A stretch of DNA of 64,000 bases from Ferrovibrio sp964218355 (GTDB lineage: Bacteria; Pseudomonadota; Alphaproteobacteria; Ferrovibrionales; Ferrovibrionaceae): assembly GCF_964218355.1 (NCBI RefSeq), contig NZ_CAXPMC010000003.1:62001-126000 (forward strand), written 5' to 3'. Under the pieces are notes generated by a model that worked only from the letters and a program-made list of their open reading frames with translations, did not search any database and was not told the DNA's origin. Each line of letters starts with the position of its first letter. Within the stretch, counting starts at the first letter, position 1. The position numbers were made by a program, and so were the translations under genes. Below, in pieces: positions 41,059 through 49,494 of the stretch.

Positions 41059-41690
41059 CTGCGCCGCAGCAGCCCCGGCCCGGCATGGGCGAGCGCCTGC
41101 AGGCCGAAGCCGATGAAGATGGCGCCCGAGATGCGCGTCACCCACAGCTCGTGGCGGCGATACAGCCGTCGCACCGGTGCCACGCCGATCACCCAGAGCA
41201 GGATCACGTCGGCGGCGAGGAAGCCGGCGCAGGCCGCCGCCAGCAGGGGCGGCAGGGCTGCCCAGCTTAAGTGTGCGGCCTGCGCCGCCAGCAAAGCCGT
41301 GAACATCGCCAGTGCCACCGGATAGCCCTTCGGGTTGGTCAGGCCGAAGGCAAGGCCGCGCAGGTAAGGCCGGCGCACGTCGGAACTCAGGCGGCCGTCG
41401 GCGCCGGGGCGGGCGCGCAGCGCGCGGGTGCCGAGCCAGACCAGATAGCAGCCGCAGACCACGCCCAGCAGGTCGAAGACGAGCGTGCCGAGGCTGGCCG
41501 AGCCGATGATGGCGACCAGCGCCAGCGCCGACCACACGATGTCGCCGGCGAAATGCCCGGCGATGAAGCCAAGCCCCGCGCGGCGACCCTGGCCGGCGCC
41601 GATGCCCAGTAATGCGAGAAAGGCCGGGCCGGGGGTCAGCACATAGGCGGCTCCGGCCAGGGCGGCGGCAAGATACAGCGAGAAATCCAT
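41055..41690 (-). CDS. LysE/RhtB family translocator
   Basis: The 211-residue membrane protein has about six hydrophobic segments and begins MDFSLYLAAALAGAAYVLTPGPAFLALLGIGAGQG with the family TPGPA motif near residue 19. GLTNPKGYPVALAMFTALL near the middle is the second common motif. LysE/RhtB proteins export amino acids or their derivatives; the substrate here is unknown. It is convergent with the isomerase gene and divergent from the 2H phosphoesterase gene. Confidence 0.9.
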   Translation of the reverse strand: MDFSLYLAAALAGAAYVLTPGPAFLALLGIGAGQGRRAGLGFIAGHFAGDIVWSALALVAIIGSASLGTLVFDLLGVVCGCYLVWLGTRALRARPGADGRLSSDVRRPYLRGLAFGLTNPKGYPVALAMFTALLAAQAAHLSWAALPPLLAAACAGFLAADVILLWVIGVAPVRRLYRRHELWVTRISGAIFIGFGLQALAHAGPGLLRRS

Positions 41691-41730
41691 GGCGGTGGTC
41701 CGTGCGGGAAGGAGGAGTTAGATTAACCCG

Positions 41731-42243
41731 ATGCTGGCGGCGATAGCGATACCGGAATTCGACGCGGGCGCGGCCGGCTGGATCGCCGCCCTGCGTGCCG
41801 CACACGACCCGCAGCAGGATCGCGTGCCGCCCCATGTGACGCTGGTCTTTCCGCAGGCTGCCGACGAGGCGAGCCTGCTGGCGCGGCTGCAGGCGGTGGC
41901 ACAGGCGACGCAGCCCTTCGCGGCCGGGTTCGACCGCCTCGGCCGCATGGACGATTCCTACAATCCGAAATACCGGCATCTCAATGTGCTGCATGCCGAT
42001 GCGGCCGGGGCGGCCGCGCTGACCGTTCTGCATGCGGCGCTGAACGCGGTGCCGTCTCCCGATTACGCCGCCCATGTCACCGTGGCCCGCTTTGGCGCGG
42101 TCTACTGCGCGAAGGCGCTGGAACGCCAGCTTGGCGGTAGTGCCCTGCGACCGGTGCTGAGTGCGCGATTCAGCGGGCTGCAGCTGCTGCGGCTGGAAAA
42201 CGGTGCGGTACGGGTGCTGGCCGATCTGCCGTTTGCGGACTGA
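41731..42243 (+). CDS. 2'-5' RNA ligase-like 2H phosphoesterase
   Basis: The 170-residue protein shows the paired HxTx motifs of the 2H superfamily: PPHVTLVFP near residue 33 and AAHVTVARF near residue 113. These His and Thr residues form the active site in LigT, ThpR and cyclic phosphodiesterases. Biological substrate (RNA 2',3'-cyclic phosphate or other cyclic nucleotide) is not determinable. It starts MLAAIAIPEFDAGAAGW. It is convergent with a GST gene, 6 bases away. Confidence 0.83.
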   Translation: MLAAIAIPEFDAGAAGWIAALRAAHDPQQDRVPPHVTLVFPQAADEASLLARLQAVAQATQPFAAGFDRLGRMDDSYNPKYRHLNVLHADAAGAAALTVLHAALNAVPSPDYAAHVTVARFGAVYCAKALERQLGGSALRPVLSARFSGLQLLRLENGAVRVLADLPFAD

Positions 42244-42249
42244 GGCCCC

Positions 42250-42864
42250 TCAGGGATTTTCCAGCGGATGCGCCCTGAAGGCAGGCAGGGCCTCGGCGCG
42301 GTCGCGCAGACCCTCGAGATGGCCGTAGCGGCCATCCGCAACGCTTTCCTTCAGCATCACATGCAGGAAGCTCATGGTCACGGCGACGCTGATATCGGCC
42401 ATGCTGAAATGCTCGCCCTGCAGCCATGGCCCCTGCGGCTGGTCGTTCAGTGCCGACAGGCCGCCCTCCACCTGCCGCAGCAGGTGTTCGCGCCAGGGTC
42501 CGTGCACCTTTTCGGCCGGGCGGCGACGCACCTCGTAGATGGCGGCCACCGCCTTGTCGAGCACACCGCTGGCGATCGCCATCAGCCGCAGACAGTCGCG
42601 CCGCGCCTTGCCGTGCGGCGGCACCGGGCTTTTCGCCGGGCCGACCAGTTCCATCAGATAGTCGAGAATGGCGCCGGATTCGATCAGCCGGTCGCCGTCA
42701 TCGAGTTCCAGAACCGGCACGCGGCCGACCGGATTGACCTGCAGGCCGCGCGCGGGATCGGCGGTCACCGACAGATATTCGCGTTCATGCGGCACGTCGA
42801 GCAAGGTCATGGCAATGGCGACGCGCCGCGTATAGGGCGACAGGTTGCGGCCGATCAGCTTCAT
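42250..42864 (-). CDS. Glutathione S-transferase family protein
   Basis: The 204-residue protein starts MKLIGRNLSPYTRRVAIAMTLLDV, the thioredoxin-like GST domain with Ser9 in the catalytic region, followed by VNPVGRVPVLELDDGDRLIESGAIL near residues 44-68. The C-terminal helical domain has WLQGEHFSMADISVAVTMSF. Standard length. It is transcribed toward the 2H phosphoesterase gene and separated from leuB by a terminator. Confidence 0.9.
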   Translation of the reverse strand: MKLIGRNLSPYTRRVAIAMTLLDVPHEREYLSVTADPARGLQVNPVGRVPVLELDDGDRLIESGAILDYLMELVGPAKSPVPPHGKARRDCLRLMAIASGVLDKAVAAIYEVRRRPAEKVHGPWREHLLRQVEGGLSALNDQPQGPWLQGEHFSMADISVAVTMSFLHVMLKESVADGRYGHLEGLRDRAEALPAFRAHPLENP

Positions 42865-42970
42865 CGATCATTCCCCCCGGACGATACGGACCAGAGGCTT
42901 GCCGATTTTGCTGCGCTGCACAAGCGGCGAAGGCGCGCTATCTACAGGAAGATGGCAGATGTCACAAAAA

Positions 42971-42997
42971 AACGCCGGTCCTGCACGGACCGGCGTT
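42971..42997 (-). terminator. Rho-independent terminator of leuB
   Basis: AACGCCGGTCC (42971-42981) and GGACCGGCGTT (42987-42997) pair over 11 bases. On the minus strand the stem runs into a T-tract (seven T including the stem end). It lies 27 bases after the leuB stop. Confidence 0.85.
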
Positions 42998-43024
42998 TCT
43001 GTGAGGTGACGATTGACGCGTGCG

Positions 43025-44137
43025 TCAGGCGGCCAGCTTGTCGAGTTCCTTCAGCAGGGCGTCGCCCATGCCGCCGGTGCCGACCTTGGCACTGCCGCCG
43101 CCGAGATCGGCGGTACGCACGCCGCTCTTCAGCACATTCTCGGCCGCCTGGTCGATCAGGTCGGCATCGGCACCGAGGTCGTAGGCATAGCGCAGGGCCA
43201 TCGAGAAGCTCTGGATGGTGGCGAGCGGGTTGGCGACACCCTTGCCGGCGATGTCCGGTGCCGAGCCGTGCACCGGCTCGAACAGGGCCATGCGGCGGCC
43301 GGTGGCCGGGTCGGCGGCACCGATCGAGGCCGAGGGCAGCATGCCAAGCGAGCCGGTCAGCATCGCCGCCTCGTCGGACAGGATGTCGCCGAACAGGTTG
43401 TCGGTCACCATCACGTCGAACTGCTTCGGGTTGCGCACCAGCTGCATGGCGCCGTTATCGGCATACATGTGCTCGAGCTGCACGTCCTTGTACTTCTCCT
43501 GGTGCAGCCTGGTGACTTCCTCGCGCCACAGCACGCCGGATTCCATCACATTGGCCTTTTCCAGCGAGGTGACCTTGTTGCCGCGCTTACTGGCCAGTTC
43601 GAAGGCCACGGCGGCCACGCGGCGGATTTCGCTGGTGGTGTAGACCTGCGTGTTCACGCCCTTGCGTTCGCCGTTCAGCAGGGTCTCGATGCCGCGCGGC
43701 TGGCCGAAATAGACGCCGCCGGTCAGTTCGCGCACGATCATGATGTCGAGGCCCTTCACCAGCTCCGGCTTCAGGCTGGATGCCTCGACCAGCGCGTCGA
43801 AGCACTTGGCCGGCCGCAGGTTGGCGAACAGGTCCATTTCCTTGCGCAGGCGCAGCAGGCCGCGCTCGGGCTTCTGGGCGAAGGGCAGGTTGTCCCATTT
43901 CGGGCCGCCCACGGCGCCCAGCAGCACCACGCCGCAATCCAGCGCGTCCTGCATCGTTTTGTCTGCAAGGGGAGTGCCGTGCTTGTCGAAGGCGGCGCCG
44001 CCGACCAGGTCTTCCTTGACGTCGAAGGAGACATGCCGGCGCTTGTCCATCCATTCGATGACGCGACGGACCTCGCCCATCACCTCGGGGCCGATCCCGT
44101 CGCCGGGCAGCATCAGCATGGTACGGTTGGAAGCCAT
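43025..44137 (-). CDS. leuB: 3-isopropylmalate dehydrogenase
   Basis: The 370-residue protein oxidises and decarboxylates 3-isopropylmalate in leucine synthesis. MLMLPGDGIGPEVMGEVRRVIEW near residue 6, RELTGGVYFGQPRG, and TDNLFGDILSDEAAMLTGSLGMLPSASIG near 250 are specific to LeuB; the last carries the metal-binding Asp residues. NAD-binding EPVHGSAPDIAGKGVANPLA follows. It is the last gene of leuC-leuD-leuB, separated from leuD by a repeat element, and ends in a clear terminator. Confidence 0.97.
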   Translation of the reverse strand: MASNRTMLMLPGDGIGPEVMGEVRRVIEWMDKRRHVSFDVKEDLVGGAAFDKHGTPLADKTMQDALDCGVVLLGAVGGPKWDNLPFAQKPERGLLRLRKEMDLFANLRPAKCFDALVEASSLKPELVKGLDIMIVRELTGGVYFGQPRGIETLLNGERKGVNTQVYTTSEIRRVAAVAFELASKRGNKVTSLEKANVMESGVLWREEVTRLHQEKYKDVQLEHMYADNGAMQLVRNPKQFDVMVTDNLFGDILSDEAAMLTGSLGMLPSASIGAADPATGRRMALFEPVHGSAPDIAGKGVANPLATIQSFSMALRYAYDLGADADLIDQAAENVLKSGVRTADLGGGSAKVGTGGMGDALLKELDKLAA

Positions 44138-44162
44138 TCGATTTTCCTCTGTCCTTTAATGC

Positions 44163-44256
44163 GTCATGCCCGGGCCTGACCCGGGCATCCACGTCTTTGG
44201 TTTTAAAAACTCGTGGATGGCCGGCCGAAGAAGCGATTCCTGGGTCCGGCCATGAC
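44163..44256. repeat. REP-like composite palindromic element
   Basis: GTCATG (44163) and CATGAC (44251-44256) bound nested dyads: TGCCCGGG (44167-44174) with CCCGGGCA (44180-44187), and ATCCACG (44187-44193) with CGTGGAT (44212-44218) around a T/A-rich centre. It fills the leuD-leuB gap. The pattern resembles dispersed intergenic repeats common in alphaproteobacterial genomes, by recall. Confidence 0.7.
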
Positions 44257-44269
44257 ACGGATGGGGTGG

Positions 44270-44893
44270 TTACCGCCCGGCCTGGGCGTAGAGCCAGGGC
44301 TGGGTGCCGTGCTGCTTCGTCTCGAAGCTGTCGATCTTCGACTTCTTCTCCAGCGTCAGCCCGATATTGTCCAGCCCGTTCAGCAGGCAGTGCTTCTTGT
44401 GGGCGTCGATCTCGAACCTGATGGTGCCGCCATCGGGGCCCTTGATCTCCTGTTTCTCCAGGTCGACGGTGACGCGGGCATTCTGGCCGCGCTTGGCGTC
44501 GTCCATCAGCTTGTCGACGTCCTCCTGCGGCAGCTTGATCGGCAGGATGCCGTTCTGGAAGCAGTTGTTGTAGAAGATGTCGGCAAAGCTCGGCGCGATC
44601 ACGCAGCGGATGCCGTAATCGAGCAAAGCCCAGGGGGCATGCTCGCGCGACGAGCCGCAGCCGAAATTGTCGCCGGCGACCAGGATCTGCGCGCCCTTGT
44701 ACTGGGCCTGGTTCATGAAGAAGTCCGGCACCGGCTTGCCGTCCGGGGTCTCGCGCAGCTCGAAGAACAGGCCTTTCGCAAGGCCGGTGCGCTCGACGGT
44801 CTTCAGGAACTGCTTGGGGATGATCATGTCGGTGTCGACATTGATCATCGGCAGCGGGGCGGCGACGGCGGTCAGCGTGGTGAACTTGTCCAT
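44270..44893 (-). CDS. leuD: 3-isopropylmalate dehydratase small subunit
   Basis: The 207-residue subunit completes isopropylmalate isomerase with LeuC. NVDTDMIIPKQFLKTVERTGL near residue 18 and ILVAGDNFGCGSSREHAPWAL near 69-89 are the swivelling-domain motifs, with GSSREHA the substrate loop. Length and order are normal. It lies 15 bases after leuC on the same strand. Confidence 0.97.
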   Translation of the reverse strand: MDKFTTLTAVAAPLPMINVDTDMIIPKQFLKTVERTGLAKGLFFELRETPDGKPVPDFFMNQAQYKGAQILVAGDNFGCGSSREHAPWALLDYGIRCVIAPSFADIFYNNCFQNGILPIKLPQEDVDKLMDDAKRGQNARVTVDLEKQEIKGPDGGTIRFEIDAHKKHCLLNGLDNIGLTLEKKSKIDSFETKQHGTQPWLYAQAGR

Positions 44894-44908
44894 TCTCTTT
44901 TCTCCCGC

Positions 44909-46318
44909 TCAGATCTTGCGCACGTCAGCCAGCTTGCCGGCGACGGCCGCCGCGGCGGCCATGGCCGGGCTCATCAGGTGGGTGCGGCCACGCGCACCCT
45001 GGCGGCCTTCGAAATTCCGGTTCGAGGTGCTGGCGCAGCGCTCTTCCGGCTTCAGCTTGTCGGCATTCATGGCCAGGCACATCGAGCAGCCCGGCTCGCG
45101 CCATTCGAAGCCGGCGGCGACGAAGACCTTGTCGAGACCCTCCTCCTCGGCCTGATGCTTCACCAGACCGGAGCCCGGCACCACCATCGCCTGCACGCCG
45201 GCAGCGACCTTGCGGCCCTTGGCCACGGCGGCGGCGGCGCGCAGGTCCTCGATGCGGCCATTGGTGCAGGAGCCGATGAAGACGCGCTGCACCGGCACGG
45301 TGTCCAGTTTCTCTCCGGCTTTCAGCCCCATATAGGCCAGGGCTCGCTCCAGCGCGGCGCGCTTCTGTTCGTCCTTCACGTCGGCCGGGTTCGGCACCAC
45401 GCCGGTGATCGGCGCCACGTCCTGCGGGCTGGTGCCCCAGGTGATGTGCGGGGCGATGTCTTCCGCCTTCAGCTCGACGACCGTATCGTAATGGGCCCCC
45501 TCGTCCGACGGCAGGGTCTTCCACCAGGCCAGCGCCTGTTCGAAGGCGGCGCCCTTGGGGGCATGCGGCTTGCCCTTCACATACTCGAAGGTCTTCTCGT
45601 CGGGCGCGATCAGCCCGGCGCGGGCGCCGGCCTCGATCGACATGTTGCAGACGGTCATGCGGCCTTCCATGGTCAGGCCGCGGATGGCACTGCCGGTATA
45701 TTCCATCACATAGCCGGTGCCGCCGGCGGTGCCGATCCTGCCGATGATGGCCAGGATGATGTCCTTGGCGGTGACGCCCGGCCCCAGCTCGCCATCGATG
45801 TTGATCTTCATGTTCTTCGCCTTGCGCTGCGGCAGGGTCTGGGTGGCGAGCACATGCTCGACCTCCGAGGTGCCGATGCCGAAGGCGAGGCTGCCGAAGG
45901 CGCCATGGGTGGACGTATGGCTGTCGCCGCAGACGATGGTCATGCCGGGCTGGGTGTAGCCCTGCTCGGGGCCGACGATATGCACGATGCCCTGGTTGAT
46001 GTCGTTCATCGGGTAGTAATTGACCCCGAATTCGCGGGCATTGCGGTCCAGCGTCTCGACCTGGATGCGCGCCTCGTCATCCTCGAACACGAACTGGGCG
46101 CGGTCGGGGGTGGTCGGCACGTTGTGGTCGGGCACGGCCACGGTCCGGTCCGGGCGACGGACCTTGCGGCCGGCGGCCTTCAGGCCGGCAAAGGCCTGGG
46201 GCGAGGTCACCTCATGGACCAGATGCAGGTCGATATAGAGCAGGCCGTTGCCCTGGTCGTCGATATCGACCAGGTGGCTGTCCCAGATCTTGTCGTAAAG
46301 CGTGCGCGGGGCGGTCAT
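44909..46318 (-). CDS. leuC: 3-isopropylmalate dehydratase large subunit
   Basis: The 469-residue aconitase-family protein isomerises 2- to 3-isopropylmalate. VCGDSHTSTHGAFGSLAFGIG near residue 128, FIGSCTNGRIEDLRAA near 345, and EPGCSMCLAMNADKL near 405 supply the three cysteine ligands of the 4Fe-4S cluster. The start MTAPRTLYDKIWDSHLV is used; the open frame continues far upstream through a LysR gene on the other strand and is not coding there. It heads the leuC-leuD-leuB operon. Confidence 0.97.
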   Translation of the reverse strand: MTAPRTLYDKIWDSHLVDIDDQGNGLLYIDLHLVHEVTSPQAFAGLKAAGRKVRRPDRTVAVPDHNVPTTPDRAQFVFEDDEARIQVETLDRNAREFGVNYYPMNDINQGIVHIVGPEQGYTQPGMTIVCGDSHTSTHGAFGSLAFGIGTSEVEHVLATQTLPQRKAKNMKINIDGELGPGVTAKDIILAIIGRIGTAGGTGYVMEYTGSAIRGLTMEGRMTVCNMSIEAGARAGLIAPDEKTFEYVKGKPHAPKGAAFEQALAWWKTLPSDEGAHYDTVVELKAEDIAPHITWGTSPQDVAPITGVVPNPADVKDEQKRAALERALAYMGLKAGEKLDTVPVQRVFIGSCTNGRIEDLRAAAAVAKGRKVAAGVQAMVVPGSGLVKHQAEEEGLDKVFVAAGFEWREPGCSMCLAMNADKLKPEERCASTSNRNFEGRQGARGRTHLMSPAMAAAAAVAGKLADVRKI

Positions 46319-46507
46319 GGCGGCTGGTCCGTTGTGAAGTCTGCGAATTGAGACGGTTATGGGGCGTTTCCCGGCCGCTGATCCCGCGAACGGGCGGACG
46401 GCCTTTTTTACAGGAGGGGGATTCAACAGGAGCCGGACGCCCCCGTCCAGACCCGAAAACAGCCCGCCGGCTGGATTTAAATTCGCCTCCGGCTTAAAAG
46501 ATTTTCC

Positions 46508-47434
46508 ATGGCCCACCTGCCCAGCCGCCGCCTGCTGCCCCTCAACGCCCTGAAAGCCTTCGAGGCCGCCGGCCGCCACCTCAATTTCACCGCGGCCGCC
46601 GAGGAATTGTCGGTCACCCTGTCGGCGATCAGCCACCAGATCCGCCAGCTGGAAGAACTGCTGGGGGTGCCTTTGTTCCACCGCACCAAGAAAGGCCTGG
46701 TGCTGTCCACCGAGGGCCAGCTGATCCTGCCCGACGTGCAGGAGGGGTTCGACCATCTGGCGTCGGCGCTGTCCAAGCTGGAAGCCCGGCGCGGCGAGGG
46801 CACCCTGACGGTGTCGATGCTGTCGACCTTCGCCATGCGCTGGTTCATTCCGCGGCTGCCGCGGTTCGAGGCGCAGTATCCCGATATCGAGGTGCGGATC
46901 ACCACCTCGATCAAGCCGGCCGATCTGGAGCGCGAGGGCATCGACTGTGCCATACGCCATGGCGACGGCCACTGGCCCGGCGTCTCGGCCACGCGGCTGT
47001 TCTCGGAATCGCTGGTGCCGGTGGCGCATCCGAAATTCACCAAGGGCAAGGATGCCGTGCGCAAGCCGCCCGACCTGAAAGGCCGCAAGCTGCTGCATTC
47101 GCAGAACCGGCGCGAGGACTGGCGCATCTGGCTGAACGCCGCCGGCATCAAGGACAAGGCCATCGACCCCAACAGCGGTCCGGTCTTCGAAACGCGCTCC
47201 TACGCGATCCAGGCCGCCGTACAGGGCATGGGCATTGCCATCATGGATCCCGAACTGGCGGCGGAAGAGATTGCCGCCGGCCGGCTGGTCAAGCTGTTCG
47301 ACGGCACGGCCCTGCCGCTGACCAATGCCTACTGGTTCGTCTGCCTCGAACACATGGCCGACGCACCGCGCATCAAGGCGATGCGCGACTGGCTGGTGCA
47401 GGATGTGGCGGCGCGCAGTCGCCCGCAGAGCTGA
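46508..47434 (+). CDS. LysR-family regulator, GcvA-like
   Basis: The 308-residue protein has the GcvA/AmpR group N-terminus LPLNALKAFEAAGRHLNFTAA, then SVTLSAISHQIRQLEELLGVPLFHR, and a substrate-binding domain starting near GEGTLTVSMLSTFAMRWFIPRL. It is divergent from leuC across a 189-base gap, so leuCDB is a reasonable target. ATTTAAAT lies at 46475-46482. No good ribosome site precedes the ATG, which may mean leaderless or weak translation. The ligand is unknown. Confidence 0.9.
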   Translation: MAHLPSRRLLPLNALKAFEAAGRHLNFTAAAEELSVTLSAISHQIRQLEELLGVPLFHRTKKGLVLSTEGQLILPDVQEGFDHLASALSKLEARRGEGTLTVSMLSTFAMRWFIPRLPRFEAQYPDIEVRITTSIKPADLEREGIDCAIRHGDGHWPGVSATRLFSESLVPVAHPKFTKGKDAVRKPPDLKGRKLLHSQNRREDWRIWLNAAGIKDKAIDPNSGPVFETRSYAIQAAVQGMGIAIMDPELAAEEIAAGRLVKLFDGTALPLTNAYWFVCLEHMADAPRIKAMRDWLVQDVAARSRPQS

Positions 47435-47448
47435 CGGAGCCACCGGCC

Positions 47449-48336
47449 GTGATCCGGCGCCTGTGCCGCGTGCCGCCGCCGGGCCTGGCTTTCATCGCGG
47501 GGTTTGTCCTGCTGCTGGCCGCCTTTGGCACATCGGCCGAGCCAATTCCCGCCGGCGACGGCTACCGGGTCGTCCGGGTTGGGGGCTACAATCTTGAACT
47601 CCATACCTACAAGCCGGCCGGCTATGCCGGGGGTCCGCTGCTGCTGGTGTTCCACGGTGTCGGGCGGGATGCCGACGCCTACCGCGACAATGCCCGGCCG
47701 ATCGCGGATCGCCTGGACATGGCGGTGGTGGCGCCGCTGTTCGACAAGGCGCGGTTCCCGAGTGCCAGCTACCAGCGTGCCGGCATTGCCGACCAGCGCG
47801 GCCTGCTGCCGCGGAAGCTTTGGACCGGCACCCTCGTCGTCGATCTGGTGGATCTGCTTCGCCGCGAGGAAGGGCGCCGGGACTGGCCCTATGCCATGAT
47901 CGGCCATTCCGCCGGCGGGCAGTTTCTCGGCCGTTTCGCTGCCTTCATGCCGCACGAGGCGAGCCGCATCGTCATCGCCAATCCGTCGTCCTGGGTCTTT
48001 CCAACCCTCGGGCAGGTTTTTCCCTTCGGCCTCGGCGGTGACACGGCACCGCTGGTGGATGCCGATTTCCTGCAGCGTTATCTGGCGGCACCGATCACCG
48101 TATTTCTCGGCGCCAACGATACCGGCGACAAAAGCCGCGATGACAGCCCGGGGGCGGTCGTGCAGGGCGCCACCCGTCACGAGCGGGGACTCAATTTCTT
48201 CCGCGCAGGCGCGGCACTGGCGCAGGAGAAGGGCTGGCCGCTGAACTGGCGGCTGGTGGAGGTGCCCGGAGCAGGGCATAGCAGCAAACGCATGTTCGAG
48301 GCTGCGCAGGTGGCGGAAGCGCTGTCCGGCAACTAG
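47449..48336 (+). CDS. Exported alpha/beta hydrolase
   Basis: The 295-residue protein starts at GTG and has a signal peptide (LAFIAGFVLLLAAFGTSA, probable cleavage after residue 30), so it is likely periplasmic. The alpha/beta hydrolase core shows LLLVFHGVGRDADAY with an oxyanion loop, and the nucleophile elbow MIGHSAGGQFLGRF near residue 148. The catalytic His is probably in VPGAGHSSKRM near the end. The substrate is not apparent. It follows the LysR gene by 14 bases and may be in its transcript. Confidence 0.82.
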   Translation: MIRRLCRVPPPGLAFIAGFVLLLAAFGTSAEPIPAGDGYRVVRVGGYNLELHTYKPAGYAGGPLLLVFHGVGRDADAYRDNARPIADRLDMAVVAPLFDKARFPSASYQRAGIADQRGLLPRKLWTGTLVVDLVDLLRREEGRRDWPYAMIGHSAGGQFLGRFAAFMPHEASRIVIANPSSWVFPTLGQVFPFGLGGDTAPLVDADFLQRYLAAPITVFLGANDTGDKSRDDSPGAVVQGATRHERGLNFFRAGAALAQEKGWPLNWRLVEVPGAGHSSKRMFEAAQVAEALSGN

Positions 48337-48368
48337 CCGGCGGTTACGGCAAGTCAGCTGGCCGTCGT

Positions 48369-48845
48369 CTAGCCGATCTGCCGGGCCGCGCGGCGCAGCA
48401 TGCTCCGCACGATCAGCCTGTGGAACGGCAGGATCACCGCGAGATAGGCCCGGCCGAAGCGGTTCCGCGTGCGTACTGCTGTGGTCAGGACGATGTGGCT
48501 GCCACCTGTGGCACTCGGAGACACCCGCACCAGCGCGCGGAAATCGAGATGGCCGTCATCCAGCCCCGACAGCACGAAGTCGCGGCCGCTCTGCAGCACC
48601 GGGAAGCCGCGCCGCAGCGGCGGCGCCTTGTAGCCCAGCCGGCCCATCACGGCATTGCGGACGGTCATCAGACCACTGACCCAGCCGGGCGGTGTGGCGA
48701 AGGCCAGGGTCATCACCCGGGCCGGGTCGATGGCCGGCTGCGGCACCGTCACCGCAAAGGCATCGGCAAAATTACAGCCCGGCAGGGCGGCTTTGCAGAA
48801 AGGATCGGGGGACGTGGATGTGACAGCGGCCATGCCGGAGATCAT
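48369..48845 (-). CDS. DUF2867 family protein
   Basis: The 158-residue protein resembles DUF2867 (polyketide cyclase-like fold). It has DAFAVTVPQPAIDPARVMTLAF, TPPGWVSGLMTVRNAVMGRLG near residue 52, and C-terminal RFGRAYLAVILPFHRLIVRSM. The last part is common in the family and may lie at a membrane surface. No function is known. An alternative start at MAAVTSTSP (48833) would remove four residues. Confidence 0.78.
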   Translation of the reverse strand: MISGMAAVTSTSPDPFCKAALPGCNFADAFAVTVPQPAIDPARVMTLAFATPPGWVSGLMTVRNAVMGRLGYKAPPLRRGFPVLQSGRDFVLSGLDDGHLDFRALVRVSPSATGGSHIVLTTAVRTRNRFGRAYLAVILPFHRLIVRSMLRRAARQIG

Positions 48846-48877
48846 CGGCGGTTCCAGCGGCGTCGTCGACGCGACAA

Positions 48878-48917
48878 AAAGCCGCCAGCCAGGGTTCGCT
48901 TCTGGCCCGGCGGCTTT
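48878..48917 (-). terminator. Terminator after the DoxX gene
   Basis: AAAGCCGCC and GGCGGCTTT form the stem, with an inner GCCAG/CTGGC pairing. Read on the minus strand it ends in TTTTTG. It lies 24 bases after the DoxX stop. Confidence 0.75.
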
Positions 48918-48940
48918 CTCGCGATGCGGCGAAAGGCGGC

Positions 48941-49345
48941 TTACTTGCCGCGGCTGTCGAGGCTGAGCGGGCCGGCGCCGAAGGCGGCGACGAACAGCAG
49001 GCCGCCGACAATGGCCAGGTTCTTGAAGAAGTTGATCTGCTGCATCATCACCTGCTCGGCCGGCACGGCCCAGAAATTGTGGAAGATGACGGCAGCGGCC
49101 AGCGTGAACAGGCCGAGGATCAGGGCGGCGTAGCGGGCCTTGAAGCCGACCAGCAGGGCGGCGGCGACCGCGATTTCGACGACGATGGTGCCGGCGGCCG
49201 CCACCTGCGGCAGCGGGATGCCCTTGGAGGCGATGTAGCCGACGGTGCCGCTGAAACCGCCGAGCTTGCTGATCCCGGCCGGGATGAACAGCAGGGCGAT
49301 CAGGATGCGGCCGGCGACGGGGCCGAACTTCTCGATGAACGACAT
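48941..49345 (-). CDS. DoxX family membrane protein
   Basis: The 134-residue protein has four membrane segments and DoxX marks: FGPVAGRILIALLFIPAGISKLGGF near the N-terminus, AAAGTIVVEIAVAAALLVGFKARYAAL in the middle, and the C-terminal MMQQINFFKNLAIVGGLLFVAAFG. Bacterial DoxX proteins take part in redox-linked membrane functions, but a defined role is known for few. It is downstream of a GST gene on the same strand, with a long palindrome in the 149-base gap. Confidence 0.9.
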   Translation of the reverse strand: MSFIEKFGPVAGRILIALLFIPAGISKLGGFSGTVGYIASKGIPLPQVAAAGTIVVEIAVAAALLVGFKARYAALILGLFTLAAAVIFHNFWAVPAEQVMMQQINFFKNLAIVGGLLFVAAFGAGPLSLDSRGK

Positions 49346-49451
49346 GGAGGCAGATCCTTCAGGTTGGGGAGGGTCGTTGTTCTTGGTTGGATAGCTGCGG
49401 CGGTGTCCAGTCTAGCGGGCCGCCTTCCGGCGCCTATCGGGCATCCGGATA

Positions 49452-49479
49452 TCCGGCTAACACCTTGGTGTTAGCCGGA
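49452..49479. promoter_or_regulatory. 28-base perfect palindrome between GST and DoxX genes
   Basis: TCCGGCTAACACC (49452-49464) and GGTGTTAGCCGGA (49467-49479) are exact 13-base inverted arms around TT. No T-tract follows on either strand, which argues against a plain terminator and leaves an operator or other protein site as options. Confidence 0.5.
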
Positions 49480-49494
49480 ATCGCGTTGCGGCCG

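Noticed and set aside
44163..44256. The leuD-leuB gap as a riboswitch or small RNA gene.
   Set aside because: The nested dyads fit a dispersed palindromic repeat better, and no known leucine or S-adenosylmethionine riboswitch core is visible.
46477..46509. Short minus-strand frame MENLLSRRRI upstream of leuC, with two rare-looking Leu codons, as a leader peptide for attenuation.
   Set aside because: It has only two Leu codons, overlaps the start of the divergent LysR gene, and I see no clear terminator and antiterminator stems between it and leuC.
46319..47443. Long open frame extending leuC upstream to 844 residues.
   Set aside because: The extra part lies antisense to a well-supported LysR gene and shows no aconitase-family features; LeuC is complete from 46318.
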